This document shows positions 54,301-64,000 of a stretch of 64,000 nucleotides of DNA, piece by piece (positions within the stretch are counted from its first letter, which is position 1; the number at the start of each line of letters is the position of its first letter). This stretch comes from Nymphaea colorata (lineage: Eukaryota; Streptophyta; Magnoliopsida; Nymphaeales; Nymphaeaceae). The translations under genes were made by a program, and so were the position numbers. The DNA lies in the NCBI RefSeq assembly GCF_008831285.2, contig NC_045143.1, positions 4,349,503-4,413,502 on the forward strand. Direction: 5' to 3'. The notes below the pieces were generated by a model that did no database searches, had not been told where the DNA came from, and saw only the letters and a list, made by a program, of their open reading frames with translations.

Positions 54301-54938
54301 GTTTATTTAAACAAGTGTCCCTCCAACTAATTTTTCTAGCTCCGCTGCTGGCAGAGGCGAACCAAAAGATTCTGGTAGTTAAGGTGCATTTGATATAATT
54401 TTTAAATTTTTAAAAAGTACTAATATTAAATGGAAAAAATTGCCTAAAAATAACAATATAAAAAACAAGAAAATTTTTGAAAATATGTACGGGCGTCGTC
54501 CTTTTTTCTTTCTGAAGCAGAACCAATTACAATCACGGTTAAGTTTGAGCCAGATTGGACTAATGGTAATTGGGAGTTCCAGATTTTCTTGCTTATTTGT
54601 TTCTTCTCCAAAATGGGTGCTTCCGGTAGAGGGACGGACAGACGGATCGGAGAGCGTAATTGAAAGAATTTGAGGTTGGCATTCAAAGAAAGTGGAATAT
54701 GAGCTCATTATATTTATACCAACCTGGAATTTTGATGAATATCAAAGATTTTTTGGGTGAGCGAGAGAATATTTCCACCATTTGAGTGAAGGCCGACGAA
54801 GGTTCTTCTTCCTCCTCGCAAGATTAGCCGCCTAACAGGTCCTTCTACCCCGCAAAGAATGGCCGCCTACCAGCCACCACCTTGACCGTTGCACCAAACC
54901 CCTCCAAAACCTCCAGTTCCTGGGCGTGTAAGTAGATC
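51400..54938. other. Intergenic, no gene seen
   Basis: AT-rich DNA with several polyA/polyT runs. None of the open frames has a recognisable domain or splice context. Confidence 0.55.
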
Positions 54939-55034
54939 GGATATATCTTATTACAAATCTCATTTTGGATCTGTTTACATGAATCTGGATATATCTGATC
55001 ATTGATCCCATTTTGGATCTGTTCACATGAATCT
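54939..55034. repeat. 48-bp tandem duplication
   Basis: Copies 54939-54986 and 54987-55034 share ggatatatct, cattttggatctgtt and acatgaatct, differing at several positions. Confidence 0.9.
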
Positions 55035-56280
55035 GGTAAAAATTTTTGGACCTGATTTTTAACTGGATTTGGATTTAATATGCAGTTTCATAACCAAATC
55101 TGCATGTAGTGGGATCTGACAAAGACCTGACCCGATTACATGCCAATATTGAATATAATGCTGGTCAACTCTGAAATTGGCTTTTTTTTACAAAAAAAAA
55201 AAAAAACGGCATCCCAGTTTGACTCAGAATTTGAATTCAATTACATTAAATCCAATTAAGCCACATTCCGTAAAGCTGGATTCAACCCCAAACCTGATGT
55301 GACGCGTCAATCAGCAATAAACTAAAACTGAATAAATTGCCTCACTTTGGTAAGGTTCCATGTGTAATAATTTATTTGAATCTTTAAATTTGTGTGACAT
55401 ATCTAGGCGTTGCTTAAGATCGTATAACAACTTAGGTCCATTGATTTGATTTTCATTCTGATTAAATTACATTCCACATGAAATTGCCGAATAATCCGAA
55501 TTTAATTACTACAAAATCTGAATCGAATGCAAGATTTTGTTACCAAATCTGATGGTACTCAGTTTACATCAGCATATCCCCAAACCAGATCACATGCAAA
55601 AATTCAAACTTGGTTTCCAGTCTTAAATTTTGGATTTGAAATCCAACTGTGCATTATCAGATTTATATGGGTGAATGGGAGGAAATCCCGCCTCCTCATC
55701 ATTGAAGTGAAGGCTAAAACCTCACGGTTTCTCACCATCTTTTCAGATTTGCTTTTAGTGCTTCGAGATGGTGCTCTCATTATGCTTTAACTTGCATATC
55801 AAATTGATTGAATTTTATAGTCACTAAAACCAACCCCGACGGCCAATTTGTTGCCTCCCCATCTTGCTCATCAAGTTAAGGAAGAAAGTAGGTTTAGAAT
55901 TGCAGATATCAAATTCATGTCACATCATCAACAATTTAGTGTACTATCATGTGATGAACATGTTTTTGTTATGTAGTAGCTGGGAAAGCTTAGTTAATAT
56001 GAACTATCTAAAGCAAGATAAGTTAAATAAATCAGATGACAGAATCAATGCTCCTGCATTCATACAAATCATGTAAAATTAATCATCACTAAGGAATCTG
56101 ATTAGATTGATGGGAACAAGGATAGGTAGAGTGAAACATCATTTGTCCAACAGGCCAGCTTAAAAGGCGCTACAAGTGGGGTTTAAATTTTTCGACTCTG
56201 AAACAGTTAAGGCTTAGACCCACTAAAGTCATAAAACTAATTAAGTTCCTAGCAGAGGCAACATGAGGGTGACCGGCAGG

Positions 56281-56527
56281 TAAAGCTGGGCACAGGGCGG
56301 GTTGCCGGCGGGTATTCGGTACCCGTTTTTGTAATATTTATTTTATTAATTTATATATATATAATATTATTATAATTAATTATATTTATATATTATTTTA
56401 TATTAAAATATATATTTTTTAATTTAATTGGGCCGAGCTTAAGCTCAGGTTTTAATGGTTGGATTGGGCTCGAGCCCGGGTTTCTATGTCAACCCAGGTA
56501 GCGTGTTGCCCCAAGCTAAGAGGCTTA
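56281..56527. mobile_element. hAT-type MITE, copy 3, inverted relative to copy 1
   Basis: Read on the minus strand it follows copy 1: GGGCTCGAGCCC, accattaaaacctgagct, AGCTCGGCCCAATTAAATT, then an AT-rich core, then GGTACCGAATACCCGCCGGC. The ends are TAAAGCTGGGCA and, on the other strand, TAAGCCTCTTAGC. The flanking 8-mers ccggcagg and ccgacaga match at 6 of 8 positions. Confidence 0.65.
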
Positions 56528-57464
56528 CCGACAGATTTAAAATTTATATGTAAATTTTAAGTGTCATAATTTTTCAACACGACCAACATGCTATGTTTGT
56601 GAGCGTGTGTGTGAGAGAGCGACAGAAAATCCGGTGGCTATTTCCACGGTACTCTCTAGGCAGGCAAGAGTTTGATGGTCTGGTGGGTGTTTGGCTTTCT
56701 CTCCAAACCATTGCTGATAAAAATTTGTGTCATATATTTAAAACACGTTGCTAAAAGCTCCAACAACCATCGTTAAAAACATAATAAAATATCGTTGCAC
56801 CATAACTGTTGGATGATACTTTTAATAACTGTTTTCAAATATTTGGCCGTTTGGCAAAATCTAATAGCCGGCTGATTTCAGTTCCTCTGTATATTGTTCA
56901 TTGTTGAGACAACTTTTACTTCTTCTTTTAATATCTAGTTTTGCTTAATATTTAAATCACTTTTTGCCATTCAACTGAAGAGTCGACCGAAAGACGAGCC
57001 AAACTGTGCAACTTTTTTGGCATTCTTGATTAATTTCAGACATGAAAATTTCGCTTTTTTTAGATAATGACAAGTAATCAAAAATTGTGTTGCATATTTT
57101 AAGAACTATGCATCTATACAGCCTCACTAAATTCATAGTCACAAATAGCAAACGCACATATAAACGCGCGCGCAGGCACATACACACACACACACTGTCA
57201 AGCATGCGTACAAGAAATTAGCTTTCAAAATCGAGATAACAGAGACATTGATAAGGAGCCAAAAAGAGGAAAGAAAGAAGACACAGTGTTTGCTAGATAA
57301 CGCATCCGGAAACAACAACACGCCGAAAAGGCTTTCGAAACGATGGAAGGGACAGGGCGCATTGGCCCCACGATTGCAGACCGGCAGGCAAACTAACATG
57401 CCAACATCTACACGCTCCTTCCCTCCCCACCTTCACCTTTGAAAACCCACTCCACAGGAACAGG

Positions 57465-57468
<4 letters not shown>

Positions 57469-57540
<72 letters not shown>
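57469..57540. repeat. Compound (CT)n(AT)n microsatellite
   Basis: About 17 CT units running into about 19 AT units, roughly 1.1 kb upstream of the PMI1-RELATED start codon. Confidence 0.97.
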
Positions 57541-57543
<3 letters not shown>

Positions 57544-58659
57544 GACATAGAGATTTTGAAATGGGGAGGGAGGCTTGTTTGCTATTGACTGAATCTTTTC
57601 TGTGTGTTGTACTCCTCTCTTGGTGAAAAAGGTTTAAAAACCATTAATGCAAGAAAAAAACAGAGTCCAAGCCAACTTGCTGAATAGGCCGAAATTGTAG
57701 AATCCTGTAACAAAAAGGACAGGAAGATTGATGGCTGAGTGAGGTTTACCTTCGTTTTCACCAAATTTATCCAATCGAATGTTAAGTTTTTTTTTTTTTT
57801 TTTTGATGGAAGCAAGCGTGTTACGAGTGCTTCACTCCAGCAGTCCAGCTCATGGCTTCACATGCGAAAAAGAACAAAAGAATTTTTATGTGCAGAGGAA
57901 GATGCTGTGGAGAGATTTTGGAGTGTATACTTGATGAGGAAAACTGGGGCTACGAGTTAAATAAGAAACTAGTTAACTCTGCTGTCAGAAGCATCAATAT
58001 GAAGTTATCGACAGTCAAAAAGTATAATAAGGAGGTTGGTCTGTAGAAAACTATGGTCTGTAGAAAATTATGAATTTGAACTATTAAAATGATTTGGGTG
58101 CATTATTTGAGTTGGCTCCCTTTTTAGCAATCAAATTGCCGTCGAATGTGTATTTATTGTTTACTTATTTATTTATTTATTTTTTTGCACCTCTCTCCTC
58201 TTCTCCCTCCTCCTCTTGACCGGTGGAGATTTGGAGACTGGTGTATGACGATTTAGGCACGCGAGGAACCCAACTCCCTCCCCTCACCAGTCAGCCTTAT
58301 TTTACCTTCTAGCACCATTTGATGCAAACAGGAAGCCGACGAGACTCATCCATTTGCTCAGACATGGCGGCAAGGTGACACTTCTTCATTTTCTTCGTAT
58401 CCCCTTCGTTATCTTCAAGGAAGAAAGATAGGAGTGGTAAAATCAACACCCCATTATGCCAAATCTGACTTTTTATGCCTACATTAGAAGAAAGAAGAAG
58501 GTGGATCGTCTGCCTACTGTGATTGTCTGAAGGGGAAGGAAGAGGATCGATTTGGGTACCTTTTCGAGTCGACTGAATCGCTGATTTAGTCCTCTTGGTG
58601 TTGTGCTTTCGCGTTCATTCGCCAGTTTCTTCGCTGCGTTGTGGCGTTTTTGCTAGGCC
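57541..58659. other. Upstream region of the PMI1-RELATED gene
   Basis: A polyT run lies at 57787-57804. A plus-strand ATG-initiated frame of 64 codons (57852-58046), of normal amino-acid composition, has no recognised family and is only weakly supported. The last 300 bases are mixed-composition leader or promoter DNA. Confidence 0.4.
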
Positions 58660-61600
58660 ATGTTGCGGAAAATGGACTCTGGAGGAGGGAGCACCGGCGA
58701 TTCGGGAGGGCAGCTCTTGAAGGAACTCGAAGCCCTGAGGAAGGCTCTCTACCGCAACGGAAACCCCAATCCCTCCCCTCGTTCCATCTCTGCGGGGAAG
58801 TCCCACTTGAAATCCTCTCGGTCCGGCGTCGATTTCTCGGCTTCGAAGGCGAGGACGTCCTCAGAGAAGGAAAATCCCCCGTCGTCAGCGGGTACCAAGG
58901 GCGCCGGAACGGCCATTTGCCCGCCGGAGAAGAAGAGTTTGTGGAATTGGAAGCCTCTCCGTGCCCTAGCCCACGTCCGACACCGGCGGTTTATCTGCTC
59001 GTTCTCGGTTCACGTCCTTTCAGTTGAGGGCCTCTCTCCCGGCTTCAATGGGAAAAGCCTCTGCGTGAGTTGGAAGAGGAAGGACGGAGGGCTGCAAAGC
59101 ACGAAGCCGTCCAAAGTAATCCATGGCGTCGCCAATTTCGACGAGAACCTTTCGCAGAAATGCTGCGTCAATGGCAGTGTCAACGGTCCGAGCCACATCG
59201 CCAAATATGAAGCAAAGCAATTCGTGCTCTATGTTTCCATGGTCGGCTCCCCTGATCACGACCTGGGTAAGCACCGGATCGATCTCACGAGGTTGCTTCC
59301 TGATACTTTTGAAGAATTGGCGGAGGACAAGAGGTCTGGCAGCTGGACTACGAATTTCAAGCTCTCAGGTAAGGCGAAAGGCGCAATTCTGATCGTTACT
59401 TTCGGATTTTCAGTGTTAGGGGATGAATTCAATCAATCTGCGGTTGAATCCAGCGTGAACAAGAATAATCTGAGCCTCACAAAGTCGAAAAGCTCGAACT
59501 TGTTGGCAATCACTAGGCCAGCCTCATTAGAGAAGCCTAAGTTTGCATCCAGTAGTGTTGTAGGCCTTGGTCATGAAGGCCAGAATTCACTGCTTCGATC
59601 TGGTAGCACTCCTTCAATGCGAGCATCGGCCCGGAATTCCCCTCCTAAGAAATCCTTGTATAATTCCAGAGAAGAAACGAATAGCATCCCTGGAGATCGG
59701 CCCAGTTATGGAACAGAGTTTTCGGCTTTAGGAATAAGCGGATTCGAGGGACAGAGAAAAACTGATATAGAGGTTTCATTGGAAAAAGATGCTGAAGGCA
59801 ATACAGGGATCGAGGAGAACGAATTTGGCATAGTTGAGCAAGGGATTGAAATTGTTGATTCCTTAGACAATAGCAAGAATTCTAGTGCGCTGGCAATGGA
59901 AACGGATACTGCGAGTGAGAGCGCCAAGCTCGAAATGTCTGAAGGAGCTCTTGGCAGTGTAAATATCGAGGAGGGATTGGAACAAATTCATGAAAATGTA
60001 GATCCTAAGCCTGCGTCCGAAGCAACTATTGACAGAAAGGAGATTGAAGAAGCTCAAAGGAATGGTGAGGAGACTGTTGATATTTTACCTTTTGAAAAGG
60101 ATTCTTATTCTGATGAAAAGGATTTGACCTTTATGGAGTCTGAAGAAAGAGAAAATTTGCTAAATAGTCATGAGCTAAAGGATGTCCCCTTGTTCACTGA
60201 TGAATCAGCTCTGGAGGAGTTGAATGCAGCCTTTGGAAATGACCCATTTTCTGATGACGATACCTCCGAGATCACGCTTAACCCAAGTTTGTTGAGTCAG
60301 CCACAAGTGGGAACAAGAACTGATCTCGAGAAAAGCAAAATTGGTAGGTCTTATAGCTTGGATGATCTAACAGAATCTGTCGCCGATGAATTCTTGAATT
60401 TGTTGGGAATAGAGCATAGCCCATTTTCATTGAGTTCTGAAAGTGATCCTGAATCACCAAGGGAACGACTATGGAAGCAGTTTGAGAAAGATTCACTGGC
60501 TAGTGGGGGTCTCTTTGCTGCAGATGTTTGGAACGGAGGGGATCCCCAGCTGGAAACTGAAGGATCATTTTCCAGTGAGGCCGTTTCTCAGTCAGATATG
60601 ATGAGGGGCGAGGAGATAGAGACAGAGAGCTTTCCTCTTCCTAGAGATCATCTTGAAAGCCAGACTAGCTTTGATTTGGATGAGGAATTTGAGCTTTCAT
60701 CCATTGTACATGCTGCTGAAGCAGAGCATGAGAAGGCAGTTCAAGCTATGAAAAGTAAAACTAGAGCGAAAGTACTGGAGGATGAAGAGACTGAATTTTT
60801 GATGCGGGAATGGGGCTTGAATGAGAATGCCTTTCAGAGCTCTCCACCCAATAGTGCAGGTGGATTTGGTAGTCCTATCCATCTCCCTCCTGAGGAACCA
60901 TTAGAGCTACCTTCCCTTGGTGAAGGGCTTGGCTCTTTTGTCAGAACAAGAGATGGTGGATTTGTGCGGTCTATGAATCCTGCCCTTTTTAAGAGTGCCA
61001 AAAACAATGGATCACTGATCATGCAAGTGTCTAGCCCGGTTGTGGTTCCTGCTGAGATGGGTTCAGGAATTATGGAAATCCTGCATGGTTTAGCTTCTGT
61101 TGGAATTGAAAAGCTTACCGTGCAGGCAAAGAAGCTGATGCCTTTGGAAGATATAACTGGAAAAAGTATACTGCAAGTAGCCCACGAAGCTACACCATTT
61201 CTAGAGGCATACGAGAGGTATGCATGTATATAGATTGGTCTTTTAAGTTACTTGTGTCTCACTTCCATTTTAAACAAAGTTCATTCCATCGTCTTCATTT
61301 TGACAGGCAAGACTTACTGCAGCATCAAGCAGACGACATGGACACGAATACTGTGGGTGGCTCCTCATTACAACCCAAATCCAGGAGAAGAAAGAAAGAA
61401 TCAAATAAATGTGGGCAATTCTCGAGTTCCTCAGTTGAGGATTCAATCTCAGAATTTGTCTGTCTGGAGGATCTTGCACCATGTGCGATGGATAAAATTG
61501 AAGCCCTTTCAATGGAGGGGCTAAAAATACAGTCCGGTATGTCAGGTGATGATGAGTTATCAAACGTTTGTGCTCAATCAATTGGAGAGATTTCAGCTTT

Positions 61601-62465
61601 AGAGGGAATGAGAGCAAAAACAACTGGAGCTCTCGGTTTAGAAGGCACCGCCGGGCTTCAGCTGTTAGATTTAGAAGAAGGCAATGAGCCAGTGGATGGA
61701 TTAATGGGTTTGTCTATTACCCTTGATGAATGGATGAAACTGGATTCTGGGATAGTTGATGACGAAGAGGAATCCAACAGTCGTATGTCTAGGATCCTTG
61801 CAGCCCATCATGCTAAATGTACAGACTTGATTGGCAGAGGTAAAACAGCAGACAAAGCAAGTGGAAAAAATTCTGGGAGGAGATGGGGTTTCTTGGGGAA
61901 CACACTAACTGTAGCATTGCTGGTTCAGCTTCGTGATCCTTTACGTAACTATGAGCCAGTTGGTGCTCCAATGCTTGCTTTGATACAGGCAGAACGAGTT
62001 GTGGTTCCCCCAAAGCCCAAGATATACAGTTCGGTTTCAGATAAAGGTAACAGTGAGGAAATTGATGAGCCTGAACCTTTGCCAGAGCAGGATGAAAAGA
62101 AAGAAGAAATCATCCCCCAGTTCAAGATTACTGAGGTCCATGTTGCTGGGCTAAAGACTGAGGTTGAGAAGAAAAAGGGATGGGGATGGGGATGGGGAAC
62201 GGGAAAGCAGCAGCAAACTGGTTCACGATGGCTACTTGCGAGTGGGATGGGAAAAGCCAACAAAAATCCTTTTATGAAGTCAAAACCTGTTTCTAAGTCT
62301 CTTCCACAGCATCAGACCACAACAGTGAAGCCGGGAGATACCTTATGGAGCATTTCATCTCGTGTTCATGGTACTGGAGCCAAATGGAAAGAGTTGGCAG
62401 AATTAAATCCCCACATACGAAATCCAAATGTTATTTTTCCAAACGAGACAATTCGGTTAAGTTGA
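58660..62465 (+). CDS. PMIR1: PMI1-RELATED (PLASTID MOVEMENT IMPAIRED 1-like) protein with NT-C2 and LysM-like domains, 2 exons
   Basis: Exons 58660-61217 and 61307-62465 (89-nt GT-AG intron) total 3717 nt and 1238 aa, against about 1160 for Arabidopsis PMIR1 and about 840 for PMI1. The N-terminus (LLKELEALRKALY) leads into an NT-C2/EEIG1-EHBP1-type domain at about residues 108-253 (SFSVHVLSVEGL, GAILIVTFGFSVL). An acidic disordered region follows to about 700, including the conserved IGRSYSLDDLTESVADEFLN block. Next comes a conserved C-terminal module (REWGLNENAFQ, LPSLGEGLGSFVRTRDGGFV, MNPALFKSAKN, SSPVVVPAEMG). After a GWGWGWG run (1144-1150) the last 49 residues read as a LysM-like unit. 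The family works in the cytosol on actin-dependent chloroplast and nucleus positioning. The start is the first ATG; Met5 is an alternative. Confidence 0.95.
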
Positions 62466-64000
62466 AGAACCTAGTTTTTCAGAGAACAGGTCTGATGTAA
62501 TTATGGCTTGTTAGATGAATCAGCTTGTGTAAAGTAGCATAAGGGTTTGTGGTAAGGTTCAAAATTTTGGGCTTCTGAAGTTTGCTCCAAACGTGTCATG
62601 AAGCATCATCATAATGATGTTTTATTCAGTACATATTTTGTCGTCTCCCGAGGAGTGTAGAGAGACTTGAGGTCTCTGAGGAAAAAAATAATGGTAAATA
62701 TACCTCTTGCAGCATCTGCGTTTTTCTTTACCTGTATTCCAGGAAATGTTTGAATTCTTTTTGGAATGTATTTTTTGATAGTCAAATTCCTATAACCAGG
62801 ATATATTGGAAATCTGAAATTGCTAGTTCATGTCACGCAGCGTGTGATGCAGAAGCTACAAGAACGTTTTTTATTGTTTCATTCATTTATTTTATTTAGG
62901 TGCTTTGCCTAGTTAATATGGGTGCATGGAAAAAAAATATTTAGTTCTCTTGGAAGAAGGAAAAAAGGTTTTCACTGCCAAAACTATTGAAGAAGCCAAT
63001 TGCTGAAGTCACTGATTATGGGAGGACATCTTGTGCATAGTTCTGTTTGTGGTGGAAGAGTGGTCTAGGATAAAGAATGGTCTGAAACCATGTTAGACGT
63101 GATTGCTCCTCCAACCGTTAGCTAATACACATTTTTTGTATCTCAAGCTAAAACATGGTCCAGTTGAATGGTGTCATTATATTAAACTTTTCACTCGTGG
63201 TGTTGTGTTTGTCTATGGCCCAGGTGATATTCAGAAAGGGTCTAGGTTCCTTTTGTCGTAATTCATTATTTCCATGTATCCTTCATCAAATCGTCATCCC
63301 ATTTCTTGTATTTCAGAACCTGATCTGTTGGTCATGGAACCGTCTTAACTCCCATAGCCATTCTAAGTGATGATTGTGAGTTCTGAGATAAACATGGAAC
63401 ACTATTCGAGGCAAATCATTAATATCTTGATGAAATGAAACGTACCTGAATAATTCATCAAGGACGCCCACCCTTTATCTATGTGGAGTGGAATATTAGA
63501 GCTTTGCAGGCGTGTTTGAATTGCACAAAGGGTCTTCTTGTCATGGGATTATGGTCCCATTAGTGAAAGCCTTCCGCGTTTTGTTGACAATTGAGTACAT
63601 TTGTACAAGTCTCAATGTTACCTGGCTTTGTTCACACGCTGTTGTTCCATGTTTGCATTGTCTTTTTGTTCAATAAGCTTTGAGTTCAGGAGTATTGTTA
63701 ACCTTCTGCTTCTCCATGTTCTCATTGTCCTTTTGATAAAAAAGCTTTGCTGTGATTAGGAGTATGGTAACACACTTTTCCTGCTTTGACTGCCGTCGTG
63801 GAAAAAGGTAAGCAGAATGAACCCCATGGAAGCCATAATCTGCAGGTTTCATCAAGGTTGGAAACCTCATGGATGGTAATCTGGTTTTTTCCTTTTTTCC
63901 TTTTGCGTTTCTCTCCTCATTCATTACTTGGCCTATGCCCTTTGAATTCCTTGTTTCTCAAGGTGTTCCTGTTACGCTCTTTATTCACAGGCAGATGACT
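62466..64000. other. 3' flank of the PMI1-RELATED gene, no further gene seen
   Basis: About the first 250 bases are likely 3' untranslated region (T-rich with aataatggtaa-type poly(A) words near 62690). Beyond that no open frame is recognisable up to the window edge. Confidence 0.55.

Overview
The window is nuclear DNA of a flowering plant. The intergenic DNA is AT-rich and carries long (AT)n, (GA)n and (CA)n arrays and many small DNA-transposon derivatives. The five well-supported genes are spliced and belong to plant families: an AKT1-type Shaker K+ channel, a prolyl 4-hydroxylase, a GDSL esterase/lipase, a MYB-CC transcription factor and a PMI1-RELATED protein. I cannot fix the species from sequence alone.

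Layout. 1-5250 has no intact gene. It holds a decayed MATE transporter (about 2130-2800, minus strand) and two diverged tandem duplications. 5253-10934 (minus) is the 11-exon K+ channel gene, predicted 869 aa. 10935-25783 is a gene desert of microsatellites, hAT-, CACTA- and Harbinger-like remnants and small inverted repeats. 25784-29107 (minus) is a 7-exon prolyl 4-hydroxylase, predicted 297 aa, whose first intron is almost entirely a CT/GA microsatellite. 29110-32950 has no recognisable gene. 32951-35139 (plus) is a 2-exon GDSL esterase/lipase, predicted 385 aa. 35140-42025 is repeat-rich and includes two or three hAT-like elements and a long perfect-type hairpin. 42026-43857 (plus) is a 7-exon MYB-CC factor, predicted 343 aa. 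43858-58659 is mostly non-coding. It contains a pair of inverted, diverged copies of an unknown short sequence (about 45000-45220 minus and 51150-51400 plus), each with a short ORF ending in a shared C-terminal motif. 58660-62465 (plus) is a 2-exon PMI1-RELATED gene, predicted 1238 aa, with an N-terminal NT-C2 domain and a C-terminal LysM-like segment. The rest has no gene.

The genes are independent transcription units and form no pathway: root K+ uptake, cell-wall glycoprotein hydroxylation, secreted ester hydrolysis, phosphate-starvation-type transcription control, and actin or organelle movement. All exon borders were worked out by hand from splice consensus, reading phase and family knowledge. 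Every exon set closes in frame. The most interesting items are the inverted pair of short ORFs, two GC-AG introns in two of the five genes, the CT-tract intron, the LysM-like tail, a dispersed hAT MITE family with matching 8-bp target duplications, and a recurrent pattern of two-copy tandem duplications with periods of about 110-130 bp.
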